Below, one piece after another: positions 43,140-55,713 of a stretch of DNA of 64,000 bases. This DNA comes from Capricornis sumatraensis (taxonomy: Eukaryota; Chordata; Mammalia; Artiodactyla; Bovidae). The notes below the pieces were generated by a model. It saw nothing but the letters and a program-made list of their open reading frames with translations. It was not told where the DNA came from and did no database searches. Position numbers and translations under genes: made by a program. The stretch is from positions 5,146,001 through 5,210,000 of the forward strand of contig NW_027184621.1 of the NCBI RefSeq assembly GCF_032405125.1, given 5' to 3'. The first letter of the stretch is position 1. Each line of letters opens with the position of its first letter.

Positions 43140-45935
43140 GAACGCCTGGGGACTAGGTGCAAAGGCAAGGCAGGAGTGGAGCTGAGGCCAGGAAGGCGCC
43201 AGTAGCATCTCCTGGTCTCACGCAGCCCGCTCCTTTCTGGACTGGAAGCCTAACGTGCGGCAAGTCTGGGCAAGGCTCGCCAAGGGCACAGCAGCCTCAC
43301 GCCAGCAACTCTGCCAGATCGGGCCTCTGAGCAGAGCTGGAGCTCTGCCGTACTGGAGGGGCACTCGGCTCCGCCAAAGCAGTGATTGCAGCCGCACGCA
43401 GCTGTGCTGCCTCCCCTTCTCCCAAGGACGCTCGCTTCCCGCATGCTGTAAACTGGGCTTCCAGGCGGGGCCCCTGCGCCTCCCACAGGTCTTGGCTGAG
43501 GAGCTGCTTCCCTGAGCTGGGGCTGTGGACGGGAGCCCAGACACGCAGGGCCAGGCCCCAACCACCTGCACATGTCTCTGCTGGGGAGGAGAGCACTAGG
43601 GAAATGACGTCTGTCAGGCACATTCTGGGTGCTCACCGTGTCAGCCTCCCCGTGTGTTGGACTGCAGACCACAGCCAGGGGCCCTGTGAGCCTTCTGCTC
43701 TCCGTGCTGTGCTGAGTTTGGGCGGTCAAGCAGCCGCTGGAGGAGCCCTGCAGTTGCCCTCCCATTGCCTCTAATAGAGCCCTCACTGCTGGAGCGCTTG
43801 GCAGTGTGCAACCCACTGGCAACTAACCCCTCCAAAAGAACGCCTGGGGACTAGGTGCAAATGAAAGGCAGGAGTGGAGCTGAGGCCAGGAAGGCGCCAG
43901 TAGCATCTCCCAGTCTCGCAGAGCCTGCTCCTTTCTGGACTGGAAGCCTAACGCGAGGCAAGTCTGGTCAAGGCTCGCCCAGGGCACAGCAGCCTCCCGC
44001 AAGCAACTCTGAGAGATCGGGCCTTTGAGCAGAGCTGGAGCTCTGCCGTACTGGAGGGGCACTCGGCTCTGCCAAAGTACTGATTGCAGCCGCACGCAGC
44101 TGGGCTGCCTTCTCTTGTACTGAGGAGGCTCGCTTCCGGTATGCTGTAAACTAGGCTTCCCGGTGGGGGCGCCCCGCGCCTCCTACAGGTCTTAGCTGAG
44201 GAGCTGCTTCCCTGAGCTGGGGCTGTGGAAGGGAGTCCAGACACTCAAGGGCAGGCCCCAACCGCCTGCACACGTCTCTGCTGGGGAGGAGAGCACTAGG
44301 GAAATGACGTATGTCAGGCACCTTTTGGGCGCTCCCGGAGTTCCCCTCCGGTGTGTGGGGCTGCAGACCCCAGCCAGGGGCCCTGTGAGCCTTGTACTTT
44401 CCGTGCTGTGCTGAGTCTGGGCGGTCAAGCAAACGCAAGAGGCGACTTGCAGTAGCCCTCCCTTTGCCTCTAATAGAGCTCTCACGGCTGGAGCGCTTGG
44501 CAGTGTGCAACCCACCGGCAACTAAGCCTTTCACAAGAACGCCTGGGGACTAGGTGCAAATGCAAGGCAGGAGTGGAGCTGAGGCCAGGAAGGCGCCAGT
44601 AGCATCTCCCAGTCTCGCGCAGCCTGCTCCTTCCTGGACTGGAAGCCTAGCCGCGAGGCAAGTCTGGGCAAAGCTCGCCCTGGGCAGAGCAGCCTCACGC
44701 CAGGAACTCTGCCAGATCGGGCCTCTGAGCAGAGCTGGAGCTCTGCCGTACTGGAGGGGCACTCGGCTCCGCCAAAGCAGTGATTGCAGCCGCACGCAGC
44801 TGGGCTGGCTCCTCTTCTCCCGAGGAGACTCGCTTCCCGCATGCTGTAAACTAGGCTTCCAGGCAGGGCCCCCTGCGCCTCCCACAGGTCTTGGCTCAGG
44901 AGCTTCTTCCCTGAGCTGGGGCTGTGGACGGGAGCTCAGACACGCAGGGGCAGGCCCCAACCACCTGCACAAGTCTCTGCCTTGGAGGAGAGCACTAGGG
45001 AAATGACAGCACTCAGGCACCTTCTGGGCGCTCCCGGAGTTCGCCTCCGGTGTGTGGGGCTGCAGACTCAAGCCAGGGGCCCTGTGAGCCTTGTGCTTTC
45101 CGTGCTGTGCTGAGTCTGGGCGGTCAAGCAAACGAAAGAGGCGACTTGAAGTAGCCCTCCTTTTGCCTTTGATAGAGTCCTCACTGATGGAGCGCTTGGC
45201 AGTGTGCAACCCACCGGCAACTAAGCCCTCCAAAAGAACGCCTGGGAACTAGGTGCAAAGGCAAGGCAAGACTGGAGCTGAGGCCAGGAAGGCGCCAGGA
45301 GCATCTCCCAGTCTCGCGCAGCCTGCTTCTTCCTGGACTGTAAGCCTAGCCGCGAGGCAAGATTGGGCAAAGCTCGCCCTGGGCAGAGCAGCCTCACGCC
45401 AGCAACTCTGCCAGATAGGGCCTCTGAGCAGAGCTGGAGCTCTGCCGTACTGGAGGGGCACTCGGCTCCGCCAAAGCAGTGATTGCAGCCACAAGCAGCT
45501 GGGCTGACTCCTCTTCTCCCGAGGAGACTCGCTTCCTGCATGCTGTAAACTAGGCTTCCAGGCGGGGCCCCCTGCACCTCCCACAGGTCTTGGCTGAGGA
45601 GCTGGTTCCCTGAGGTGGGGCTGTGGACGGGTTCCCAGACACGCAGGGGCAGGCCCCAACCACCTGCACACGTCTCTGCTGTGGAGGAGAGCACTAGGGA
45701 AATGACGTCTGTCAGGCACATTGTGGGCGCTCACCGAGTCAGCATCCGCGTGTGTGGGGCTGCAGACCCCAGCCAGGGACCCTGTGAGCCTTGTGCTCTA
45801 AGTGCTGTGCTGAGTCTGGGCGGTCAAGCAACCGTAAGAATAGACTTCCACTTGCCCTCACTTTGCCTCTAATAGAGCCCTCACTGCTGGAGCGCTTGGC
45901 AGTGTGCAACCCACCAGCAACTAAGCCCTCCACAA
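43140..45935. repeat. Units M62-M65
   Basis: M62 (43140-43837) has ATCTCCTGGTCTCACG, shared in part with M84. M63 (43838-44536) is T2 and resembles M7 and M53, with a type iii tail. M64 (44537-45235) resembles M8/M54 in its first half but ends with a type iii tail (ACGAAAGAGGCGACTTGAAG). M65 (45236-45935) resembles M23/M33/M39 in its centre (TTCCCTGAGGTGGGG) but has a type ii tail. No exact long duplication partner was found for this stretch. Confidence 0.84.
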
Positions 45936-48900
45936 GAACGCCTGGGGACTAGGTGCAAAGGAAAGGCAGGAGTGGAGCTGAGGCCAGGAAGGCGCCAGTA
46001 GCATCTCCCAGTCTCGCGCAGCCTGCTCCTTTCTGGACTGGAAGCCTATGTGCGAGGCAAGTCTGGGCAAGGCTAGCCCAGGGCAGAGCAGCCTCACGCC
46101 AGCAACTCTGCCAGATCGGGCCTCTGAGCAGTGCTGGAGCTCTGCCGTACTGGAAGCGCACTCGGCTCCGCCCAAGCAGTGAATGCAGCCGCACGCAGCC
46201 GGCCTGCCTTCACTTCTCCCGAGGAGGCTCGCTTCCCGCATGCTGTAAACTAGGCTTGTAGGCGGGTACCCCTGCGCCTCCCACAGGTCTTGGCTCAGGA
46301 ACTCCTTCCTTGAGCTGGGGATGTGGACGGGAGCCCAGACACGCAGGGGCAGGCCCCAACCACCTGCACACGTCTCTGCTGGGGAGGAGAGCACTAGGGC
46401 CATGACGTCTTTCAGGCACCTTCTGGGCGCTCCCAGAGTTCGCCTCCGGTGTGTGGGGCTGCAGACCCCATCCAGGGGCCCCGTGAGCCTTGTGCTTTCC
46501 GTGCTGTGCTGATTCTGGGCGGTCAAGCAAACGAAAGAGGCGACTTGCAGTAGCCCTCCCTTTGCCTCTGATAGAGCCCTCACTGCTGGAGCGCTTGGCA
46601 GTGTGCAACCCACCGGCAACTAAGCCCTCCACAAGAACGCCTGGGCACTAGGTGCAAAGGCAAGGCAGGAGTGGAGCTGAGGCCAGGAAGGCGCCAGTAG
46701 CATCTCCCAGTCTCGCGTAGCCCGCTCCTTTCTGGACTGGAAGCCTAACGCGAGGCAAGTCTGGGCAAGGCTGGCCCAGGGCACAGGAGGCTCACGCCAG
46801 CAACTATGAGAGATCGGGCCTTTGAGCAGAGCTGGAGCTCTGCCGTACTGGAGGGGCACTCGGCTCCGCCAAAGTACTGATTGCATCCGCACGCAGCTGG
46901 GCTGCCTTCTCTTGTACTGAGGAGGCTCGCTTCCGGCATGCTGTAAACTAGAGTACCCGGCGGGGCGCCCCGCGCCTCCTACAGGTCTTAGCTGAGGAGC
47001 TGCTTCCCTGAGCTGGGGCTGTGGAAGGGAGTCCAGACACTCAAGGGCAGGCCCCAACCACCTGCACACGTCTCTGCTGGGGAGGAGAGCACTAGGAAAA
47101 TGACGTCTGTCTGGCACCTTCTGGGCGCTCCCGGAGTTCACCTCCGGTGTGTGGGGCTGCAGACCCCAGCCAGGGGCCCTGTGAGCCTTGTGCTCTCCGT
47201 GCTGTGCTGAGTCTGGGCGGTCAAGCAACCGCTGGAGGAGCCCTGCAGTTGCCCTCCCATTGCCTCTTATAGAGCCCACACTGCTGGAGCGTTTGGCAGT
47301 GTGCAACCCACCGGCAACTAAGCCCTCCACAAGAACGCCTGGGGACTAGGTGCAAAGGCAAGGCAGGAGTGGAGCTGAGGCCAGAAAGGTGCCCGTAGCA
47401 TCTCCCAGTCTCGCGCAGCCCACTCCTTTCTGGACTGGTAGCCTAACGTGAGGCAAGTATGGGCAAGGCTCGCCCAGGGCAGAGCAGCCTCACGCCAGCA
47501 ACTCTGCCAGATCGGGCCTCTGAGCAGAGCTGGAGCTCTTCCGTACTGGAGGGGCACTCGGCACCGCCAAAGCAGTGATTGCAGCCGTACGCAGCTGGGC
47601 TGCCTCCCCTTCTCCCAAGGAGGCTCGCTTCCCGCATGCTCTAAACTGGGCTTCCAGGCGGGGCCCCGTGCGCCTCGCACAGGTCTTGGCTGAGGAGCTG
47701 CTTCCCTGAGGTGGGGCTGTGCACGGAGGCCCAGACACGCAGGGACAGGGCCCAACCACCTGCACATGTCTCTGCTGGGGAGGAGAGCACTAGGGAAATG
47801 ACGTCTGTCAGGCACTTTCTGGGCGCTCATCGAGTCAGTTTCCGCGTGTGTTTGGCTGCAGACCCCAGCCAGGGGCCCTGTGAGCCTTGGGCTCTCCGTG
47901 CTGTGCTGAGTCTGGGCGGTCAAGCAACCGCAAGAGGAAACTTGCAGTTGCCCTCCCTTTGCCTCTAATAGAGCCCTCACTGCTGGAGCGCTTGTCAGTG
48001 TGCAACACACCGGCAACTAAGCCGTCCACAAGAACGCCTGGGGACTAGCTGCAAAGGCAAGGCAGGAGTGGAGCTGAGGCCTGGAAGGCGCCAGTAGCAT
48101 CTCCCAGTCTCGCGCAGCCCGCTCCTTTCTGGACAGGAAGCCTACGCGAGGCAAGTCTGGGCAAGGCTCGCCCAGGGCACAGGAGGCTCACGCCAGCAAC
48201 TATGAGAGATCGGACCTTTGAGCAGAGCTGGAGCTCTGCCGTACTGGAGGGGCACTCAGCTCCGCCAAAGTACTGATTGCATTCGCACGCAGCTGGGCTG
48301 CCTTCTCTTGAACTGAGGAGGCTCGCTTCCGGCATGCTGTAAACTAGGCTTCCCGGCGGGGGCGCCCCGCGCCTCCTACAGGTCTTAGCTGAGGAGCTAC
48401 TTCCCTGAGCTGGGGCTGTGGAAGGGAGTCCAGACACTCAAGGGCAGGCTCCAACCACCTGCACACGTCTCTGCTGGGGAGGAGAGCACTAGGAAAATGA
48501 CGTCTGTCTGGCACCTTCTGGGCGGTCCCGGAATTCCCCTCCGGTGTGTGGGGCTGCAGACCCCAGCCAGGGGCCCTGTGAGCCTTGTGCTTTCCGTGCT
48601 GTGCTGAGTCTGGGCGGTCAAGCAAAACGAAAGAGGCGACTTGCAGTAGCCCTCCCTTTGCCTCTGATAGAGCACTCACTGCTGGAGCGCTTGGCAGTGT
48701 GCAACCCACCGGCAACTAAGCCCTCCACAAGAACGCCTGGGGACTAGGTGCAAAAGCAAGGCAGGAGTGGAGCTGAGGCCAGGAAGGCGCCCGTAGCATC
48801 TCCCAGTCTCGCGCAACCAGCTCCTTCCTGGACTGGAAGCCTATGTGCGAGGCAAGTCTGGGCAAGGCTCGCCCAGGAAAGAGCAGCCTAACTCAAGCAA

Positions 48901-49233
48901 CTCTGCCAGATCCGGACTCTGAGCAGAGCAGGAGCTCTGCCGTATTGGAGGCGCACTCGGCTCCGCCAAAGCAGTGAATGCAGCCCCACACAGCAGGGCT
49001 GCCTTCTCTTCTCCTGAGGAGGCTCGCTTCCCGCATGCTGTAAACTAGGCTTCCAGGCGAGGCCCCCCGCACCTCCCAAAGGTCTTGACTCAGGAGCTGC
49101 TTCCCTGAGCTGGGGCTGTGGACGGGAGATCAGACACGCAGGGGCAGGCCCCAACCACCTGCACCCGTCTCTGCTGGGGAGGAGAGCACTAGGGAAATGA
49201 CGTCTGTCAGGCACCTTCTGGGCGCTAACTGAG
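45936..49233. repeat. Units M66-M69 and most of M70
   Basis: M66 (45936-46634) resembles M16 and M27/M37/M43 (GAGCAGTGCTGGAG, GGAAGCGCACTCGG) with a type iii tail. M67 (46635-47332) is T2, with CTAGAGTACCCGG replacing CTAGGCTTCCCGG. M68 (47333-48031) has a type iv tail. M69 (48032-48730) is T2 with an EcoRI site at 48531-48536 and a type iii tail. M70 (48731) has ATCCGGACTCTGAGCAGAG. Confidence 0.84.
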
Positions 49234-51730
49234 TTAGCCTCCGCGTGTGTGGGGCTGAAGACCCCAGCCAGGGGCCCTGTGAGCCTTGTGCTCTCTGTGC
49301 TGTGCTGAGTCTAGGCGGTCAAGCAACCTCCGGTGGAGCCCTGCAGTTGCCCTCCCATTGCCTCTAATAGAGCCCTCACTGCTGGAGCGCTTGGCAGTGT
49401 GCCACCCACCGGCAACTAAGCGCTCCACAAGAACGCCTGGGGACTAGGTGCAAAGGCAAGGCAGGAGTGGAGCTGAGGCCAGGATGGCGCCAGTAGCATC
49501 TCCCAGTCTCGCGCAGCCTGCTCCTGTCTGGAGTGGAAGCCTATGTGCGAGGCAAGTCTGGGCAAGGCTCCCCCAGGGCAGAGCAGCCTCACGCCAGCAA
49601 CTCTGCCAAATCGGGGCTCTGAGCAGTCCTGGAGCTCTGCCGTACTGGAAGCGCACTCGGCTCCGCCCAAGCAGTGAATGCAGCCGCACGCAGCCGGCTT
49701 GCCTTCTCTTCTCCTGAGGAGGCTCGCTTCCCGCATTCTGTTAACTAGGCTTCCAGGCGGGGCCCCCTGCGCCTCCCACAGGTCTTGGCTCAGGAACTCC
49801 TTCCCTGAGCTGGTGCTGTGGACGGGAGCCCAGACACGCAGGGGCAGGCTCCAACAACCTGCACACGTCTCTGCTGGGGAGGAGAGCACGAGGGAAATGA
49901 CGTCTTTCAGGCACCTTCTGGGCGCTCCCGGAGTTCGCCTCCGGAGCGTGGGGCTGCAGACCCCAGCCAGGGGCCCTGTGAGCCTTGTGCTTTCCGTGCT
50001 GTGCTGAGTCTGTGCGGTCAAGCAAACGTAAGAGGCGACTTGCAGTAGCCCTCCCTTTGCCTCTGATAGAGCCCTCACTACTGGAGCGCTTGGCAGTGTG
50101 CAACCCACCGGAACTAAGCCCTCCACAAGAACGCCTGGGGACTAGGTGCAAAGGCAAGGCAGGAGTGGAGCTGAGGCCAGGAAGGCGCCAGTAGCATCTC
50201 CCAGTCTCGCGCAGCCCGCTCCTTTCTGGACTGGAAGCCCAACGCGAGGCAAGTCTGGGCAAGGCTGGCCCAGGGCACAGGAGGCTCACGCCAGCAACTA
50301 TGAGAGATCGGGCCTTTGAGCAGAGCTGGAGCTCTGCCGTACTGGAGGGGCACTCGGCTCCGCCAAAGTACTGATTGCAGCCGCACGCAGCTCGGATGCC
50401 TTCTCTTGTACTGAGGAGGATCGCTTCCGCCATGCTGTAAACTAGGCTTCCCGGCGGGGGCGCCCCGCGCCTCCTACAGGTCTTAGCTGAGGAGCTGCTT
50501 CCCTGAGCTGGGTCTGTGGAAGGGAGTCCAGACACTCAAGGGCAGGCACCAACCACCTGCACACGTCTCTGCTGGGGAGGAGAGCACTAGGAAAATGACG
50601 TCTGTCTGGCACCTTCTGGGCGCTCCCGGAATTCCCCTCCGGTGTGTGGGGCTGCAGACCCCAGCCAGGGGCCCTGTGAGCCTTGGGCTCTCCGTGCTGT
50701 GCTGTCTGGGCGGTCAGGCAACCGCTGGAGGAGCCCTGCAGTTGCCCTCCCATTGCCCCTAATAGAGCCCTCACTGCTGGAGCGCGTGGCAGTGTGCAAC
50801 CCACCGGCAACTAAGCCCTCCACAAGAACGCCTGGGGACTAAGTGCAAAGGCAAGGCAGGAGTGGAGCTGAAGCCAGGAAGGCGCCAGTAGCATCTCCCA
50901 GTCTCGCGCAGCCTGCTCCTTCCTGGACTGGAAGCCTAGCCGTGAGGCAAGTCTGGGCAAGGCTTGCCCAGGGCAGAGCAGCCTCACGCCAGCAACTCTG
51001 CCAGATCGGGCCTCTGAGCAGAGCTGGAGCACTGCCGTACTGGAGGGGCACTCGGCTCCGCCAAAGTATTGATTGCAGCCGCACGCAGCTGGGCTGGCTC
51101 CTCTTCTCCTGAGGAGTCTCGCGTCCCGCATGCTGTACACTAGGCTTCCAGGCGGGGCCCCCTGCGCCTCCCACAGGTCTTGGCTCAGGAGCTGCTTCCC
51201 TGAGCTGGGGCTGTGGACAGGATCCCAGACACGCAGGGGCAGGCCCCAACCACCTGCACACGTCTCTGCTGGGGAGGAGAGCACTAGGGAAATGACGTCT
51301 GTCAGACACCTTCTGCGCGCTCACCGACTCGGCCTCCGCGTGTGTGGGGCTGCAGACCCCAGCCAGGGGCCTTGTGAGCCTTGTGCTCTCCGTGCTGTGC
51401 TGAGTCTGGGCGGTCAAGCAGCTGCTGGAGGAGCCCTGCAGTTGCCCTCCCATTGCCTCTAATAGAGCCCTCACTGCTGGAGCGCTTGGCAGTGTGCAAC
51501 CCACCGGCAACTAAGCCCTCCACAGGAACGCCTGGGAACTAGGTGCAAAGGCAAGGCAGGAGTGGAACTGAGGCCAGGAAGGCGCCAGCAGCATCTCCCA
51601 GTCTTGCGCAGCCCGCTCCTTCCTGGACTGGAAGCCTATGTGCGAGGCAAGTCTGGGCAAGGCTCGCCCAGGACAGAGCAGCCTAACGCAAGCAACTCTG
51701 CCAAATCCGGACTCTGAGCAGAGCTGGAGC
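49234..51730. repeat. Units M70 (end) to M74 (start); copy of 29669-32165
   Basis: Matches 29669-32165 at an offset of 19564-19565 bp, 28 units. Unit starts 49431, 50129, 50826 and 51526 pair with 29866, 30565, 31261 and 31961. Markers: CCACCCACCGGCAACTAAGCG before M71, TTGACTAG-free head of M71 with CCAAATCGGGGCTCTGAGC, an EcoRI site in M72 at 50629-50634, GGAGCACTGCCG in M73 and GGGAACTAGG in M74. Differences are more frequent than between copies B and C. Confidence 0.86.
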
Positions 51731-52923
51731 TCTGCCGTACTGGAGGCACACTTGGCTGCGCCAAAGCAGTGAATGCAGCCGCACACAGCAGGGCTGCCTT
51801 CTCTTCTCCCGAGGAGGCTCGCTTCCCGCATGCTGTAAACTAGGCTTCAAGGCAGGGCCCCCTGCGCCTCCCACCGGTCTTGGCTCAGGAGCTCCTTCCC
51901 TGAGCTGGGGCTGTGGACGGGAGCCCAGACACGCAGGGGCAGGCCCCAAGCACCTGCACACGTCTCTGCTGGGGAGGAGAGCACTAGGGAAATGACGTCT
52001 GTCAGGCACCTTCTGGGCACTCACCGAGTCAGTTTCCGCGTTGTGGGGCTGCAGACCCCAGCCAGGGGCCCTGTGAACCTTGTGCTCTCCGTGCTGTGCT
52101 GAGTCTGGGCGGTCAAGCAACCGCTGGAGGAGCCCTACAGTTGCCCTCCCATTGCCTCTAATAGAGCCCTCACTGCTGGAGCGCTTGGCAGTGTGCAACC
52201 CACCGGCAACTAAGCCCTCCACAAGAACGCCTGGGGACTAGGTGCAAAGGCAAGGCAGGAGTGGAGCTGAGGCCAGGAAGGCGCCAGGAGCATCTGCCAG
52301 TCTCGCGCAGCCCGCTCCTTCCTGGACTGGAAGCCTATGTGTGAAGCAAGTCTGGGAAAGGCTCGCCCAGGACAGAGCAGCCTAACGCCAGCAACTCTGT
52401 CAGATCGGGCCTCTGAGCAGAGCTGGAGCTCTGCCGTACTGGAGGCACACTCGGCTGCGCCAAAGCAGTGAATGCAGCCGCACACAGCAGGGCTTCCTTC
52501 TCTTCTCCGGAGGAGGCTCGCTTCCCGCATGCTGTAAACTAGGCTTCCAGGCGGGGCCCCCTGCGCCTCCCACAGGTCTTGGCTCAGGAGCTGCTTCCCT
52601 GAGCTGGGGCTGTGGACGGGAGTTCAGACACGCAGGGGCAGGCCCCAACGACCTGCATACGTCTCTGCCTGGGAGGAGAGCACTAGGGAAATGCCGGCAT
52701 TCAGGCACCTTCTGGGCGCTCCCGGAGTTCACCTCAGGTGTTTGGGGCTGCAGACCACAGCCAGGGGTCCTGTGAGCCTTGTGCTCTCCGTGCTGTGCTG
52801 AGACTGGGCGGTCAAGCAACCGCTGGAGGAGCCCTGCAGTTGCCCTCCCATTGCCTCTAATAGAGCCCTCACTGCTGGAGCGCTTGGCAGTGTGCAACCC
52901 ACCGGCAACTAAGCCCTCCAAAA
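51731..52923. repeat. Chimeric unit M74 (rest) and M75
   Basis: M74 (51526-52224) starts as a counterpart of M46. Around 51740-51765 it reads GGAGGCACACTTGGCTGCGCC, as in M51, then from about 51835 GGCTTCAAGGCAGGG and CCCACCGGTCTTGG, as in M50. M75 (52225-52923) then pairs with M51 at offset 16770. Compared with 31.9-36.1 kb, this copy therefore lacks about four units, with the junction inside M74. Confidence 0.84.
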
Positions 52924-55713
52924 GAACGCCTGGGGACTAGGTGCAAAGGCAAGGCAGGAGTGGAGCTGAGGCCAGGAAGGCGCCAGGAGCATCTCCCAGT
53001 CTCGCGCAGCCCGCTCCTTCCTGGACTGGAAGCCTATGTGTGAAGCAAGTCTGGGAAAGGCTCGCCCAGGACAGAGCAGCCTAACGCCAGCAACTCTGCC
53101 AGATCAGGCCTCTGAGCAGAGCTGGAGCTCTGCCGTACTGGAGGTGCACTCGGCTCCGCCAAAGCAGTGAATGCAGCTGCAAGCAGCCAGGCTGCCTTCT
53201 CTTCTCCCGAGGAGGCTCGCTTCCCACATGCTGTAAACTAGGCTTCCAGGTGGGGCCCCCCGCGCCTCCCACAGGTCTTGACTCAGGAGCTGCTTCCCTG
53301 AGCTGAGGCTGTGGACGGGAGCCCAGACACGCAGAGGCAGGCCACAACCACCTGCCCACGTCTCTGCAGGGAAGGAGAGCACTAGGGAAATGACGTCTGT
53401 CAGGCACCTTCTGGGCGCTCCCGGAGTTCGCCTCCGGTGTGTGGGGCTGCAGACCCCAGCCAGGGGCCCTGTGAGCCTTGTGCTCTCCGTGCTGTGCTGA
53501 GTCTGGGCGGTCAAGCAACCGCTGGAGGAGCCCTGCAGTTGCCCTCCCTTTGCCTCTAATAGAGCCTTCACTGCTGGAGCGCTTGGCAGTGTGCAACCCA
53601 CCGGCAACTAAGCCTTTCACAAGAACGCCTGAGGACTAGGTGCAAAGTCAAGGCAGGAGTGGAGCTGAGGCCAGGAAGGCGCCAGTAGCATCTCCCAGTC
53701 TCGCGCAGCCTGCTCTTTCCTGGACTGGAAGCCTAGTCGCAAGGCAAGTCTGGGCAATCTTGCCCTGGGCAGAGCAGGCTCACACCAGCAACACTGCCAG
53801 ATCGGGCCTCTGAGCAGAGCTGGAGCTCTGCCGTACGGGAGGCGCACTCGGCTCCGCCAAAGCAGTGAATGCAGCCGCACACAGCAGGGCTGCCTTCTCT
53901 TCTCCCCAGGAGGCTCGCTTCCCGCATGCTGTAAACTAGGCTTCCAGGTGGGGCCCCCTGTGCCTCCCACAGGTCTTGGCTAAGGAGCTGCTTCCCTGAG
54001 CTGGGACTGTGGACGGGAGCTCAGACACGCAGGGGCAGGCCCCAACCACCTGCACACGTCTCTGCCTGGGAGGAGAGCACTAGGGAAATGAGGGCACTAG
54101 GCACCTTCTGGGCGCTCCCGGAGTTCACCTCCGGTGTGTGGGGCTGCTGACCCCAGCCAGGGGCCCTGTGCGCCTTGTGCTCTCCGTGCTGTGCTGAGTC
54201 TGGGCGGTCAAGCAACCGCTGGAGGAGACCTGCAGTTGTCCTCCCATTGCCTCTAATAGAGGCCTCACTGCTGGAGCGCTTGGCAGTGTGCAACCCACTG
54301 GCAACTAAGCCCTCCACAAGAACGCCTGGGGACTAGGTGCAAAGGCAAGGCAGGAGTGGAGCTGAGGCAGGAAGGCACGAGTAGCTACTCCCAGTCTCGC
54401 GCAGCCCGCTCCTTTCTGGACTGGAAGCCTAACGCGAGGCAAGTCTGGGCAAGGCTCACCCAGGGCACAGCAGCCTCACACCAGCAACTCTGAGAGATCG
54501 GGCCTTTGAGCAGAGCTGGAGCTCTGCCGTACTGGAGGGGCACTCGGCTCCGCCAAAGTACTGATTGCAATCGCACGCAGCTGGGCTGCCTTCTCTTGTA
54601 CTGAGGAGGCTCGCTTCCGGCATGCTGTAAACTAGGCTTCCCGGCGGGGGCGCCCCGCGCCTCCTACAGGTCTTAGCTGAGGAACTGCTTCCCTGAGCTG
54701 GGGCTGTGGAAGGGAGTCCAGACACTCAAGGGCAGGCCCCAACCACCTGCACACGTCTCTGCTGGGGAGGAGAGCACTAGGAAAATGACGTTTGTCTGGC
54801 ACCTTCTGGGCGCTCCCGGAATTCCCCTCCGGTGTGTGGGGCTGCAGACCCCAGCCAGGGGCCCTGTGAGCCTTGGGCTCTCCGTGCTGTGCTGTCTGGG
54901 CGGTCAAGCAACCGCTGGAGGAGCCCTGCAGTTGCCCTCCCATTGCCTCTAATAGAGCCCTCACTGCTGGAGCGCTTGGCAGTGTGCAACCCACCGGCAA
55001 CTAAGCCCTCCACAGGAACGCCTGGGAACTAGGTGCAAAGGCAAGGCAGGAGTGGAGCTGAGGCCAGGAATGCGCCAGAAGCATCTCCCAGTCTCGCGCA
55101 GCCCGCTCCTTCCTGGACTGGAAGCCTATGTGCGAGGCAATTCTGGGCAAGGCTCGCTCAGACAGAGCAGCCTAACGCAAGCAACTCTGCCAGATCCGGA
55201 CTCTGAGCAGAGCTGGAGCTCTGCCGTACTGGAGGCGCACTCGGCTCCGCCCAAACAGTGAATGCAGCCGCACGCAGCCGGGCTGCCTTCTCTTCTCCCG
55301 AGGAGGCTCGCTTCCCGCATGCTGTAAACTAGGCTTCCAGGGGAGGCCCCCCGCGCCTCCCACTGGTCTTGACTCAGGAGCTGCTTCCCTGAGCTGGGGC
55401 TGTGGACCGGAGCCCAGACACGCAGGGGCAGGCCCCAACCACCTGCACACGTCTCTGCTGGGAAGGAGAGTACTAGGGAAATGACGTCTCTCAGGCACCT
55501 TCTGGGCTCTCCCGGAGTTCACCTCCGGAGTGTGGGGCTGCAGACCCCAGCCAGGGGCCCTGTGATACTTTTGCTCTCCGTGCTGTGCTGAGTCTGGGCG
55601 GTCAAGCAACCGCTGGAGGAGCCCTGCAGTTGCCCTCCCATTGCCTCTAATAGAGGCCTCACTGCTGGAGCGCTTGGCAGTGTGCAACCCACCGGCAACT
55701 AAGCCCTCCACAA
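52924..55713. repeat. Units M76-M79; second copy of the 18-unit-spaced block
   Basis: Pairs with M58-M61 (40349-43139). M76 begins with GGAAGCGTG-free M75-like head sequence (GTGTGAAGCAAG at about 53036) and becomes M58-like near 53097, so it is itself mosaic. M78 (54320-55015) is T2 with GTAGCTACTCCC, a local rearrangement of GTAGCATCTCCC, and an EcoRI site at 54819-54824. M79 (55016-55713) has CAGGGGAGGCCCCCCGC and CTCCGGAGTGTGGGG. Confidence 0.86.
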
